From positions 62,001-126,000 of the forward strand of contig NZ_JAOVQN010000007.1 of assembly GCF_025673445.1 (NCBI RefSeq): a stretch of DNA of 64,000 nt, read 5' to 3'. This document shows, one piece after another, positions 45,914 to 55,042 of this stretch (positions are counted from its first letter, which is position 1; each line of letters starts with the position of its first letter). Position numbers and translations under genes: made by a program. Source of the stretch: Ruegeria_B marisflavi (GTDB lineage: Bacteria; Pseudomonadota; Alphaproteobacteria; Rhodobacterales; Rhodobacteraceae). Under the pieces are notes generated by a model. It had not been told where the DNA came from. It ran no database searches and saw nothing but the letters and a program-made list of their open reading frames with translations.

Positions 45914-47320
45914 TCAGGCCGACCCCCGCGCCCATGGCGCGGGGTTTTTCGTTTGGCGGCAGGTCTCTACAAAGCCGAGAAACCGGCTGACCCAGGGGGC
46001 GGCGGACGCGTTGCGCAGGTGAATGAACCCGGCCGTCGTGTTCGACTTGACCAGCCCGTCATGGGCGCCGTCAATGCCCCGCCCGCGCAAGACATGCCGC
46101 GCGAAAGGGGCCGGGCCCATGTTTTCCAGACTGGCATAGTGAAACTCGTGCGCCTTCGTTTCGCCCTCACCGGCCGACCACAACGCATTGCGCGTGGCGG
46201 AGAACCGCACATATCCCCTGCCCTGCGGGCGCGCTTGCATGACGGCGTCGACGTCAAAGAACCCGACCATTGGCCTGCTCTCGCCCTGCCAACTGATGGA
46301 CCGGCACAGGTACATCAGCCCGCCGCATTCCGCATAGGCGGGTAAGCCACGCTCCAGCGCCGATCTGACCGAGTTGCGCATCGAGACATTCGCCGAAAGC
46401 TCGGACATCTGCGTTTCCGGAAAACCGCCGCCAAGGAACAGCCCATCGACATCCGCCAACTCGGCATCGCGCAGCATGTCTATAGGCACAAGCGCCGCCC
46501 CCTGTGCCTCGAACGCCTCCAGATCGTCGGGATAGTAGAAGCCAAAAGCGGCATCCCGCGCGATCCCGATCCGCAACCCCGGGCCGGCGCGTCTATGTGT
46601 TTTGTGTCCGCTCTCCGGGACCGACAGCTCCCGGGCCTCTCCAGCACATGCACAGATCCGGTCAAGATCGACCGAGCTCGCCACGATCCGCGCGGCGCTC
46701 TCCAAGAATGTCTCCACTCCGGGACATTCCGCCGGGGTCGTCAGGCCCAGGTGACGCTCCGAGATATCCAGTTCCGGCGTTTCCCGGATCGCCCCCAGCA
46801 CGTCCAGATCAGTATAGTCCTCGATGGCTTGCCGCAACTTGCGCTCATGCCGGGTGCCGCCAGTACGGTTCAATATGACACCTGCGATTTGCAGGTCAGG
46901 GTCGAAATGGACATAGCCCTGCAACAAGGGGGCGATGCCCCGGGTCATTCCCCGGGCGTCTATGACCAGCACGACCGGCGCCCCCAGCAGATGCGCGAGC
47001 GCCGCGTTGCAGTCTTTGCCTTGCGGGTCCAGACCGTCGAACAGCCCCTTGTTGGCCTCGATCAGCCCCAGATCGCAGCCCGCCGATTTCCGCGCGTATA
47101 ACCGCAGGATCTCGGCCCGGGACATGGTGTTGAAATCGAGGTTGTAGGCGGCGCGCCCCGCCGCGCGCGACAGCCACATAGGGTCGATGTAGTCGGGCCC
47201 CTTCTTGAACACGGAAACCGTCTGGCCACGCTGCGACAGCGCCGCCGCCAGCCCCGAGGACACAATAGACTTGCCCGACGACTTATGCGCCGCCGAGATC
47301 ATGAGGCTGGGCACGCTCAC
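45914..47320 (-). CDS. dsrN: DsrN, siroheme amidase-like glutamine amidotransferase (CobB fold)
   Basis: A 468-residue CobB/CbiA-like protein. The P-loop region is ISAAHKSSGKSIVSSG, then KGPDYIDPMWLS, and the glutaminase cysteine is in AYAECGGLMYL. In reverse-Dsr organisms DsrN amidates siroheme to siro(heme)amide for DsrAB. CobB is homologous, but position at the end of the dsr operon favours DsrN. The start is a GTG overlapping the trpD2-like stop (GTGA). Confidence 0.85.
   Translation of the reverse strand: MSVPSLMISAAHKSSGKSIVSSGLAAALSQRGQTVSVFKKGPDYIDPMWLSRAAGRAAYNLDFNTMSRAEILRLYARKSAGCDLGLIEANKGLFDGLDPQGKDCNAALAHLLGAPVVLVIDARGMTRGIAPLLQGYVHFDPDLQIAGVILNRTGGTRHERKLRQAIEDYTDLDVLGAIRETPELDISERHLGLTTPAECPGVETFLESAARIVASSVDLDRICACAGEARELSVPESGHKTHRRAGPGLRIGIARDAAFGFYYPDDLEAFEAQGAALVPIDMLRDAELADVDGLFLGGGFPETQMSELSANVSMRNSVRSALERGLPAYAECGGLMYLCRSISWQGESRPMVGFFDVDAVMQARPQGRGYVRFSATRNALWSAGEGETKAHEFHYASLENMGPAPFARHVLRGRGIDGAHDGLVKSNTTAGFIHLRNASAAPWVSRFLGFVETCRQTKNPAPWARGSA
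45924..45950 (+). terminator. Terminator of dsrE2-tusA
   Basis: CCCCGCGCC (45924-45932) pairs with GGCGCGGGG (45936-45944) over a 3-base loop, then TTTTTC. It lies inside the last codons of the convergent dsrN gene, so both operons share this DNA. Confidence 0.88.
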
Positions 47321-48336
47321 CGCCGCACCTCAAGGAACGCCCGGTCCCGGGCCTGCCACATCCGGGAGGCGGCGTCTTCGGCCTCGGCCAGCGAACCGGC
47401 CCGGCCCATGGTGCGCAATGTCACCGCCAGTGTGCCGGTGATCGACGCCTCGGCATAGGCATCCGTCTTCTCCCCGCGCCAAACGGCAAACAGGCGCTCC
47501 GGCTCCATCTGGGCGTCGGCGGGCTGATGCGCATCGTCCAACAGCGCGGGCCAGGTTTCGACAATCGGTTCGCCCGCGCCATGGGTGGTCCAGACCTGCG
47601 TCGGCTTGTTCGGCCGCCGCTCGATCTCGCCCCCTTCGCCCCGGAACACCGCCGCATTCGGCTGGCCCAGAACCCGGGCCGCGCCGGAATGAATATCCAT
47701 GAAGCCGCGATGGAAAATCCCCTGCATCATCGTGGGCGCGTCGAACGGGTTTATCATCCGGGTAAAGGAATGCACCGGCGAGCGCAGGCCGAAAACCGGG
47801 CGCAGTTCGATCAGGTGACGCAGGACCGGGCTCATCACCTCAAGCGGGATATAGGTGAAGCCGCGCGTCTCAGCCTGGGTCGCGGCCTCGCTCAGGCTGG
47901 AGGCCACCGGCATGCCCAGCAACTCGATCACCCCGCGCGTATAGACCCGGCCGGGCGTATGCCCCTCGGTCCCGTGCATCACGACGCGGGTGCCCTGACT
48001 GACCAGCGTCATGACCGACAGCACGAACCACGGCAACTGGATGCGCTTGCCCGCGTAAGAGGACCAATCGAGATCGACCCGTGGCACACTGTCCGGCAGG
48101 TCCAGCCGCTCACGCACCGCCTGGGCAAAACCGGCGATTTCCTCGGGCGCTTCTTCCTTCAGCCGCAGCAGCATCAGGAACGCCCCGATCTGCTCGGGCA
48201 AGACCTGCTGATCCAGGATCATCCGCATGGCGTCCAGCGCCTCGTCATAGGTCAGATGCCGCTGCTTGGTCTTGCCCCGGCCCAGAATGGCTACGAACCG
48301 GGAAAACGGATGTGGAGTCATCGGGTCCAGCAACAT
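47317..48336 (-). CDS. TrpD2/YbiB-like glycosyltransferase family 3 protein
   Basis: A 339-residue protein with the anthranilate phosphoribosyltransferase fold. An N-terminal helical domain (YDEALDAMRMILDQQVLPEQ; FLMLLRLKEEAPEEIAGFAQ) precedes a variant catalytic domain (MHGTEGHTPGRVYTRGVIEL) that lacks the clear PRPP-binding GTGGD of TrpD. YbiB-type members bind nucleic acids in E. coli. Here it lies between dsrP (4-base gap) and dsrN (4-base overlap), so it is part of the dsr operon; its job in sulfur or siroheme metabolism is unknown. Confidence 0.8.
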   Translation of the reverse strand: MLLDPMTPHPFSRFVAILGRGKTKQRHLTYDEALDAMRMILDQQVLPEQIGAFLMLLRLKEEAPEEIAGFAQAVRERLDLPDSVPRVDLDWSSYAGKRIQLPWFVLSVMTLVSQGTRVVMHGTEGHTPGRVYTRGVIELLGMPVASSLSEAATQAETRGFTYIPLEVMSPVLRHLIELRPVFGLRSPVHSFTRMINPFDAPTMMQGIFHRGFMDIHSGAARVLGQPNAAVFRGEGGEIERRPNKPTQVWTTHGAGEPIVETWPALLDDAHQPADAQMEPERLFAVWRGEKTDAYAEASITGTLAVTLRTMGRAGSLAEAEDAASRMWQARDRAFLEVRR

Positions 48337-48340
48337 GGCA

Positions 48341-49546
48341 TCAACCCTTGGTTACCGGGTTGCTATCGGACAGGTTCGAGGGCAGGACCCGCAGAACCTT
48401 GGCCCCTACCCCCGTTGCGACCAGGGCAAATGCCACGCCCCCCAGACCCAACAGGATTTCAGGCAGGCTGGGCACATATGCCGCGACCGCGCCATCGAAG
48501 AAGTCCGACGACACCGAATATCCGGGGAACAATTCCATCGGATAGGCCTGCCCGCCAATGACGATGACATAGATCTGCGCCAGCCCGCCGAGGATCACCA
48601 GCGCCGACACCAGTGTCGGCATGCCCTGACGGCGCGCCTTGCCCGCATAGATCATCGCCAGCGGCACCAGCCCCCCCAGCAGCACCTGAACGCCCCAGAA
48701 CAACGTGGTATATACCCCGCCATCCACCAGGATGAAGTGCTCGAACCCCTTGTGTTCCGTCGCATAAAGGTTGGTCAGGTGCTGCACCGCCGTGAAATAC
48801 AGCACTGCGGCAACAAACAGGCCAAGCAAGCGGATCATGTCACCCACACGTTCGGGTCCAAGAGCGCGCCCGCTGAGCGCGCACAGCGCCTGAAGCACCA
48901 GAACATAAACCGCCAGCCCCAGCGCAAAGGACATGGCGATGAACAGGGGCGCCATGATCGCCGCGTCATATCCCGGTCGCGCCACCAGCCAGCCAAAGAT
49001 CGACCCGGTGCCGGTCGTCAGCGCCAGCCGCCAGACAAAGGCAAGCACGCCCGCCGGCTTGGTCCATTTCGGGTGCACGGTCCGGTCCATCTGAACCCAG
49101 AGATACACCGCCACCACAGCGATGAACCCCGAATAAAGCAGGATGTTCCAGGTAAAGATCGAGCTGAAATTGAAATGCGTGAGCTGCACCAACAGCCGGT
49201 CCGGTCGCCCAAGATCCAGCACCAGAACCAACAATCCCCCCGCCAGAAGCGAGATCGCCAGAATGCCGGAAAGCCGCGACAAGGGCTTGTAGACCACCTT
49301 GTCGAACACACTCGCCATCGACGCCACGTTCAGCGCCCCCGAGGCCGCGACGATCAGGAAGATGGCAAAGACATGCGGCATCCCCCAGACCACCTGGTTG
49401 GTCATGCCCGTCACGGCATGACCATGGTGTTCGACATAGAAGAACGACGCCAGCCCCGCGACAAGAAAGCTCGCCAACAACAGGCCCGCGCCCCACAGGG
49501 CGCGTGTGGCGGGAACCTCTCTGTACAGCGTCCGGTCAATCGCCAT
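48341..49546 (-). CDS. dsrP: DsrP, NrfD-like integral membrane subunit
   Basis: A 401-residue protein with about ten transmembrane helices and NrfD/PsrC features (FDKVVYKPLSRLSGILA). It is the quinone-interacting membrane subunit of DsrMKJOP. The ATG follows dsrO by 3 bases. Confidence 0.95.
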   Translation of the reverse strand: MAIDRTLYREVPATRALWGAGLLLASFLVAGLASFFYVEHHGHAVTGMTNQVVWGMPHVFAIFLIVAASGALNVASMASVFDKVVYKPLSRLSGILAISLLAGGLLVLVLDLGRPDRLLVQLTHFNFSSIFTWNILLYSGFIAVVAVYLWVQMDRTVHPKWTKPAGVLAFVWRLALTTGTGSIFGWLVARPGYDAAIMAPLFIAMSFALGLAVYVLVLQALCALSGRALGPERVGDMIRLLGLFVAAVLYFTAVQHLTNLYATEHKGFEHFILVDGGVYTTLFWGVQVLLGGLVPLAMIYAGKARRQGMPTLVSALVILGGLAQIYVIVIGGQAYPMELFPGYSVSSDFFDGAVAAYVPSLPEILLGLGGVAFALVATGVGAKVLRVLPSNLSDSNPVTKG

Positions 49547-49549
49547 GGC

Positions 49550-50290
49550 TCAGATCTCCCTGTACCGGACGCCCGGATTCAGATCGAGATCGGGGCGCAG
49601 GGCGACCGAGGGGTATTCGGCCAGGCGCCGCGAAATCTCGCTTTCGGGGTCGAGCAGATCGCCGAATACCATGGCACCGTGACCGGCGGCCTCGCAGGCT
49701 TCGACACAGGCAGGAATGCGCCCTTCATCGACGCGGTGCACGCACAGGGTGCAGCTTTCCACCGTTCCGATCCCGCGCGGGGCGTGGGTCTTCTGATTGG
49801 TGACACGTTCATGCACGAACGAGCGCGCCTTGAACGGGCAGGCCATCATGCAATAGCGGCAACCGATACAGATATGCTTGTCGACCAGCACGATCCCGTC
49901 CTTGCGCTTGAACGAAGCGCCGGTCGGGCAGACATCGACGCAGGGCGGGCTTTCGCAATGCTGGCACATCACCGGCAGGCTGGTTTCCCGGCCGCTGCTC
50001 TTGTCCTTGAGCGTGACCTTGCGGATCCATTGCACGTCGGTCTCGGCATTGCCGCTGCCTTTCCAGCCGTTCTCGTCCTGGCATGCGGTGATGCAGGCAT
50101 TGCAATCGGGCGCGCATTTCGACGCGTCGATCAACAGGCCCCAGCGTTTGCCGGCATCGGCGGCGGCATGGGCCTCGCTGCCGCCAAAGGCCATCAGGGT
50201 CACGCCGGGCGCCAGTTGCAATGTCGCCAGAGCCGCGCCGCTGCGCAGGAAATCCCGGCGCGAGACATCTTTCTTTGCACCGCGGCTCAT
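49550..50290 (-). CDS. dsrO: DsrO, periplasmic iron-sulfur subunit
   Basis: A 246-residue Tat-exported ferredoxin. SRRDFLRSGA is the twin-arginine motif; four 4Fe-4S cysteine groups follow (CNACITACQ, CQHCESPPCVDVCP, CIGCRYCMMACP and the final CTLC with CVEAC). It carries electrons in the DsrMKJOP complex on the periplasmic side. Its ATG overlaps the dsrJ stop by four bases. Confidence 0.95.
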   Translation of the reverse strand: MSRGAKKDVSRRDFLRSGAALATLQLAPGVTLMAFGGSEAHAAADAGKRWGLLIDASKCAPDCNACITACQDENGWKGSGNAETDVQWIRKVTLKDKSSGRETSLPVMCQHCESPPCVDVCPTGASFKRKDGIVLVDKHICIGCRYCMMACPFKARSFVHERVTNQKTHAPRGIGTVESCTLCVHRVDEGRIPACVEACEAAGHGAMVFGDLLDPESEISRRLAEYPSVALRPDLDLNPGVRYREI

Positions 50291-50757
50291 TGCCCCTCCT
50301 CCCGCGCCCCGAGATAGGCCACCAGCGCGCCCACATCTGCCCCAAGTGATGGGGAAAACCCACCCAACGCCGCATGGGCCGGTGGTTCCTCGAACCCTTC
50401 GGGCGTCGAGCGATGACAGTCAAAGCAATCGACCCTAACCGCCACAAAATCGTGGCAAGACCGGCAGAAATGCCGCTCATCCGCATAGGTCACCGGCGCG
50501 CCGGTCTCGTCCTTGGCCGCATGGCACTCGAAACACCCGCCGAGCGAGGCGTTCTGCTCCCGCTTGCCCTCGTACATGGTCACGTCGCGATCATGCCGCA
50601 TCATGCTCATATGCCAGCGTCGCATGTAATCATTGCCTTCGGGATGCGCCTTGCCCGTCGCCTCGGGGATCACCGGGCCAAGACCGCCATGCCCCTCGGC
50701 CCAGACCGCCGAGGCCAGCATCGCGATCAACCCGGCAATCAGCAGCGACGCGCGCAT
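50287..50757 (-). CDS. dsrJ: DsrJ, triheme cytochrome c
   Basis: A 156-residue secreted or anchored triheme c-type cytochrome with an N-terminal helix (about 4-20) and three CxxCH sites at C75ECH-like (CFECH 75-79), CRSCH (98-102) and CFDCH (111-115). I chose the ATG at 50757, two bases after dsrL. These six cysteines are the only ones; the extra cysteine (Cys46 in Allochromatium vinosum) that ligates one heme is not present, and the region MRRWHM holds only His/Met ligands. Confidence 0.93.
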   Translation of the reverse strand: MRASLLIAGLIAMLASAVWAEGHGGLGPVIPEATGKAHPEGNDYMRRWHMSMMRHDRDVTMYEGKREQNASLGGCFECHAAKDETGAPVTYADERHFCRSCHDFVAVRVDCFDCHRSTPEGFEEPPAHAALGGFSPSLGADVGALVAYLGAREEGQ

Positions 50758-50759
50758 TC

Positions 50760-52703
50760 TCACTCTCCAAGCCCCATCTTGATATAGCCAGTGGGGCAGA
50801 CATCGGCGCAGATGTGGCAGCCGATGCAGCGGGTATAGTCGGTATCTACATAGCGCCCGACGGTACGGTCGGATTTCTTGACCCGGAACACGGCATCCTG
50901 CGGGCAGTAAATCACGCAATTGTCGCATTCGAAGCACATGCCGCAGGACATGCAGCGCTCGCCCTCCTTCTGCGCCTGCGCTTCGGTCAGACCGACGATG
51001 CGCTCTTCGAAATTCCCCAGCACCGCATCGGCGGCAATATGGATTTCTTCGCGGTGCTCGCGTCCGACATATTTGAAATGCCCCTTGAACAGCTCGGTAT
51101 GCGGGATGATCTGCGAGCTGGACCGGTCCTCGAAATTGTGGATCGCGTAAGAAGCCGAATTGGTGCCCCGCGCAGCCAAGTGGTCATAAGGCGACGGGTC
51201 CTTGCCGCGCTGATGCAGTTCCGCCATCAGGTTGAAGTGATGCACATCCACCTTGGGCCTGCGCGCAATCTCGCCATCATCGAGGAAATCGGTGATCGCG
51301 TCGGCGGCGATACGGCCTTGCCCGATTGCGGTGGTCAGCAGATGCGGCCGCACGATGTCGCCACCGGCAAAGTGCTTGTCCCGCCCCTTGACCTGATAGC
51401 CCCCGGCGATGTCGATGAACCCGCGCCCATTGTCCAGCGCCTCGACCCCGCTCAGGTCGCCCATCTGGCCAATGGCCGCGATGATGATATCGGCCTCCAG
51501 TTCGAATTCGGTGCCTTCGACAGGTTCGGGCACATTGCCCTTCATCTGGCATTCGCACATGCGCAGGCCCACGGCCTTGCCGTCCTTCAGGATCACCTCC
51601 AGCGGCATCACACCGCCCTTGATCTCGATCCCTTCCCGCTTTGCGTCTTCACGCTCGCGCTCGGCGGCGGTCATCTTCTCGACCGGGAACAGAGAGGTCA
51701 GCGTCGCCTGCATCCCCTCGCGCGTCAGCGACGAGGCGACATCATGGCTGGTGAAGTCAATGAGCGCGCCGTCATTGCGCTCGGGCAGGTAATCGGCGGT
51801 GATATGGCCCAGACGCCGCGCGACAGAGGCCACGTCGATCGAGGTATCGCCGCCGCCGACCACCACCACCCGCCGTGCGGTGCCCAGCACATAGCCCTGG
51901 TTGAACGCGTCCAGAAACTCGATCCCGTTGATGCAGTTCTCGGTCCCCTCCCATCCGGGGATCGGCAGCGGACGGCCCGATTGCGCCCCCATCGCCCAAA
52001 AGATCGCGTCATGGGATGCTTCCAGTTCCCCCATCGTGATATCGGTGCCGACACGAGTGCCCAGCCGCACCTCGACCCCCAGATCAAGAATACGGTTGAT
52101 CTCGGTGTCCAGCATGTCGCGCGGCGTCCGGTAACCCGGAATACCATAACGCATCATGCCGCCCAGCTTGTCATTGGCTTCGAACAGCGTCACCGCATGC
52201 CCGTCGAGCCGCAGGAAATAGGCCGCCGACAGACCGGCGGGTCCACCCCCAATAACAGCGACCCTTTTGCCGGTATCGGCCCCGGGTGCCACGTGCTTGA
52301 CCCCGTTGGCATTGGCCCAGTCGCCGACATACTGCTCGACCGCGTTGATGCCGACAAAATCGTCCACCTCGTTGCGGTTGCACCCTGCCTCACACGGGGC
52401 CGGACAGACCCGCCCCATGGTCGCCGGAAACGGGTTGGCGGCCGCCATGCGGTGAAAGGCGTATTCCTGCCATTCCATGCCCTCGACCGGCGGCTTGTCC
52501 ATGCCACGCGCAATGGCCAGCCAGCCGCGAATTTCGTGCCCCGACGGGCAAGACCCCTGGCAGGGCGGCGTCTTGTGCACATAGGTCGGGCATTTGTACG
52601 AGCGGTCGGCGTTGAAGATCTTTTCCTCCAGATCCCAGTCCGACGGGGTCTCGCCTTCCTCAAACCGGCGGAAGGTCAGTGCCTGTTCTTCGTGGTCCTT
52701 CAT
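50760..52703 (-). CDS. dsrL: DsrL, NAD(P)H:acceptor oxidoreductase
   Basis: A 647-residue iron-sulfur flavoprotein related to the small subunit of glutamate synthase. It has an N-terminal cysteine-rich segment (CPAPCEAGCNRNEV), FAD-binding VAVIGGGPAGLSAAYFL, NAD(P)-binding VVVVGGGDTSIDVA, and a C-terminal two-cluster ferredoxin region (CMSCGMCFECDNC; CIGCHICADVCP). It is the essential electron partner of oxidative DsrAB, passing electrons to NAD(P)+. Presence of DsrL supports sulfur oxidation rather than sulfate reduction. Confidence 0.95.
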   Translation of the reverse strand: MKDHEEQALTFRRFEEGETPSDWDLEEKIFNADRSYKCPTYVHKTPPCQGSCPSGHEIRGWLAIARGMDKPPVEGMEWQEYAFHRMAAANPFPATMGRVCPAPCEAGCNRNEVDDFVGINAVEQYVGDWANANGVKHVAPGADTGKRVAVIGGGPAGLSAAYFLRLDGHAVTLFEANDKLGGMMRYGIPGYRTPRDMLDTEINRILDLGVEVRLGTRVGTDITMGELEASHDAIFWAMGAQSGRPLPIPGWEGTENCINGIEFLDAFNQGYVLGTARRVVVVGGGDTSIDVASVARRLGHITADYLPERNDGALIDFTSHDVASSLTREGMQATLTSLFPVEKMTAAEREREDAKREGIEIKGGVMPLEVILKDGKAVGLRMCECQMKGNVPEPVEGTEFELEADIIIAAIGQMGDLSGVEALDNGRGFIDIAGGYQVKGRDKHFAGGDIVRPHLLTTAIGQGRIAADAITDFLDDGEIARRPKVDVHHFNLMAELHQRGKDPSPYDHLAARGTNSASYAIHNFEDRSSSQIIPHTELFKGHFKYVGREHREEIHIAADAVLGNFEERIVGLTEAQAQKEGERCMSCGMCFECDNCVIYCPQDAVFRVKKSDRTVGRYVDTDYTRCIGCHICADVCPTGYIKMGLGE

Positions 52704-52730
52704 CTTGTCTTCCTCCGGTTCTTTCTCGTC

Positions 52731-54257
52731 TCAGGCGTCGTCCGCCTCATCGGCGTCCTCACCCTCTTGGCCCGTCAGGATGATGGCGTTCGACACCAGC
52801 TGATGGACCGACAGGATCGCGTCCATCTCGTATCCGTATTTCGGCATGACCTTTCCGAACTGCGTCTTGCAGATGGCGCAGATCGCGGCCATGTGGGTGA
52901 CCCCGTGTTCCTCGGTCACGTTCTGCAGCGCCTTCATGCGTGGCGCCGATCCCTTGACCCGCAGGTCCAACAAGTCATCGGTCAATAACCCACCCCCGCC
53001 GCCACAGCACAGCGTGGCCTCGCGGATCGTGTCGGGCTCCATGTCGAAGAAGTTGTTGCAGACCGCGCGGATGACATTGCGCGGGATCTCGAACTGGCCG
53101 CCGGGATAGTCGCCCATGCCGCTCGCGCGGGCGACGTTGCAGCTGTCGTGATAGGTCAGCCGGATATGGTCGTTCCGGCTGGGATCGAGCGTCAGGGTCC
53201 CCTTCTGGATCTCGTCCCAGGTGAATTCCAGGATGTGCTGCGGCACCGGATAGGATTGATCCAGAAAATCCCACGGTCCCGCCAGCGTGTTCAGAAACGA
53301 ATAGGCCACCCGCCAGGCATGGCCGCATTCGCCAAAGATGATCCGCTTGACGCCCAGATCCTGCGCCGCCTTGCGGATGCGCAGGCTGATTTCGCGCATG
53401 TTCTCATAGGACCCGATGAACAGGCCGAAATTGGCGGCCTCGGAGGCATAGGAACTCAGCGTCCAGCTGACGCCCGCCTCGTGAAACACCTTGGCATAGC
53501 CGATCAGCCCTTCGATATGCGGCTCGGCAAAGAAATCGGCCGAGGGCGTGACCAGCAGGATATCGGCACCCTTTTCATCCAGCGGCAGGCGCACCGAGAC
53601 GCCGGTATCGTCCTCGATATCCTCTTCCAGATCCTCCAGCGTCGCCCTCAGTGCCTTGGGGTTCAGACCCAGGTTGTTGCCGATATCCTTGACCTTGCCG
53701 ATAATCTCGTTGGAATACTTCTGCCCCACGCCCACGCTGTCGAGGATCTCACGCGCCGCCATGGTGATCTCGGCCGTGTCGATCCCATAGGGGCAAAAGA
53801 CCGAGCAACGGCGGCATTCGCTGCACTGGTGGTAGTAGGAATACCACTCGTTCAGCACCTCTTCGGTCAGGTCGCGCGCGCCCACCAGCCAGGGGAAATG
53901 CTTGCCCGCGAATGTGAAATAGCGCCGGTAAACCGAGCGCAGCAGATCCTGCCGCGCCACCGGCATGTTCTTGGGGTCGCCGGTGCCCAGGAAATAGTGG
54001 CACTTGTCGGTGCAGGCGCCGCATTTCACGCAGATATCCAGATAGACCTGAAAGGCGCGGTTCTTCTCGGCCAGCTCCTGCATCTTGGCCAGCGCCTTTT
54101 CCTTCCAGTCCGGCACCAGCTCGCCGGGAAAGCCCAGCTTCGCCTGATGCTCTGCCTGTGCGACAAAGGGTTTCGTCCCCTCCATCGCGCCCCGTTTCAG
54201 ACAGGGAATATCCAGCGGAAAGGCAAGCTCGGGAACCTGGGTATCGCCGTCGGCCAT
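52731..54257 (-). CDS. dsrK: DsrK, catalytic iron-sulfur subunit (HdrD-like)
   Basis: A 508-residue protein with two ferredoxin-type 4Fe-4S sites (CVKCGACTDKCHYF and CSECRRCSVFCPYG) and CCG domains (ending ATLCCGGGGGLLTDD and HDSCNVARASG) that bind the noncubane cluster of heterodisulfide reductase. It oxidises or reduces the DsrC trisulfide/disulfide in the cytoplasm. It overlaps no gene but follows dsrM by 3 bases. Confidence 0.96.
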   Translation of the reverse strand: MADGDTQVPELAFPLDIPCLKRGAMEGTKPFVAQAEHQAKLGFPGELVPDWKEKALAKMQELAEKNRAFQVYLDICVKCGACTDKCHYFLGTGDPKNMPVARQDLLRSVYRRYFTFAGKHFPWLVGARDLTEEVLNEWYSYYHQCSECRRCSVFCPYGIDTAEITMAAREILDSVGVGQKYSNEIIGKVKDIGNNLGLNPKALRATLEDLEEDIEDDTGVSVRLPLDEKGADILLVTPSADFFAEPHIEGLIGYAKVFHEAGVSWTLSSYASEAANFGLFIGSYENMREISLRIRKAAQDLGVKRIIFGECGHAWRVAYSFLNTLAGPWDFLDQSYPVPQHILEFTWDEIQKGTLTLDPSRNDHIRLTYHDSCNVARASGMGDYPGGQFEIPRNVIRAVCNNFFDMEPDTIREATLCCGGGGGLLTDDLLDLRVKGSAPRMKALQNVTEEHGVTHMAAICAICKTQFGKVMPKYGYEMDAILSVHQLVSNAIILTGQEGEDADEADDA

Positions 54258-54260
54258 GGC

Positions 54261-54983
54261 TCAATTCTCCATCCTGGCGGCCCAGGGCGCGACATGGCGC
54301 ACCTCGCGCGGGTTGTCGACCTGGTTGCGGCTGGGGCTGAAAAAGACGCCCGGCGCATGCAGGAGCTTGGATATCGGGAACACGATCATCAGGACGATCA
54401 CCAGCCCCAGATGCACGAGCAGGGTCGGGTCCGCCGGCAGTTCGCCGATGCGAAACCGCATCAGCCCCAACATGTACGCCTTCACGGCCACGATATCGGT
54501 ATGGGCGACAAAGCGCGTCATCGCGCCCGAAGCGCCGATGCCCATCAGCAGCGCCAGCATCAGATGATCCGAAGGGTTCGATATATAGCGGATGCGCTCC
54601 ACAAGGATGCGCCGCGCCCAAAGCCCGGCCAGACCGGCCAGCATGGCAAAACCGGCATAAGTACCAAAGGGCTGCACGATCTCGACCCAGCCCCAGACCG
54701 GTTGCGTGAAATACCGCAGGTGCCGCGCCAGAACCAGCCACAAGGCCATGTGGAACACCCAGCCAAAAAGCCAAATCCACTTGTTCGACTTGTAGAGGCT
54801 TTCAAAGAACACGGCCTCGCGGAACACCCGCAGGATGACGCCACCGCGCGTTTTCGGCGCGGGGGTCGTCGGTATCTTGAGCGGGGCGGGAACACGCGCA
54901 TAGACCCTGATCTTGCGCACCACACCGATCAGCAGGATCAGTGTCGCGACATAGAACAGGATGGCATAGACGGTTCCCAGCAC
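54261..54983 (-). CDS. dsrM: DsrM, cytochrome b subunit
   Basis: A 240-residue NarI-like membrane protein with five hydrophobic helices and histidines for heme b (FGWVFHMALWLVLARHLRY). The start is a GTG at 54983 with GAGGAG 8 bases upstream. It pairs with DsrK to exchange electrons with menaquinone or ubiquinone. Confidence 0.93.
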   Translation of the reverse strand: MLGTVYAILFYVATLILLIGVVRKIRVYARVPAPLKIPTTPAPKTRGGVILRVFREAVFFESLYKSNKWIWLFGWVFHMALWLVLARHLRYFTQPVWGWVEIVQPFGTYAGFAMLAGLAGLWARRILVERIRYISNPSDHLMLALLMGIGASGAMTRFVAHTDIVAVKAYMLGLMRFRIGELPADPTLLVHLGLVIVLMIVFPISKLLHAPGVFFSPSRNQVDNPREVRHVAPWAARMEN

Positions 54984-55002
54984 GCAGGTTGCTCCTCGCT
55001 TT

Positions 55003-55024
55003 GCCCCTGAACAGGGTCAGGGGC
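55003..55024 (-). promoter_or_regulatory. Stem-loop between dsrC and dsrM
   Basis: GCCCCTGA and TCAGGGGC form a perfect 8-bp stem with a 6-base loop, 19 bases after the dsrC stop. No T run follows on the minus strand, so it is better read as an mRNA-end stabiliser or partial attenuator than as a full terminator. Higher dsrC than dsrM transcript would fit, by inference. Confidence 0.55.
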
Positions 55025-55042
55025 GGTGTTAGCCTGTTCGCC

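Noticed and set aside
45914..47320. dsrN as cobB for cobalamin
   Set aside because: CobB homology is real, but it is the last gene of the dsr operon, translationally coupled to it; the cobQ gene at 39861 is 6 kb away in a different transcript.
48266..50317. 683-codon frame opposite dsrP, dsrO
   Set aside because: Same codon-bias shadow; low-complexity Arg/His/Gln-rich sequence typical of antisense frames.
50814..52988. 724-codon open frame opposite dsrL
   Set aside because: Mirror frame of a gene with all conserved DsrL motifs; no family features and no Shine-Dalgarno.
53148..55010. Long open frame (about 620 codons) antisense to dsrK and dsrM
   Set aside because: It is the frame opposite to two clearly real genes in GC-rich DNA, has no ribosome site and reads as low-complexity. 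Similar shadows occur opposite dsrAB, dsrL, ppk2 and the DUF3604 gene.
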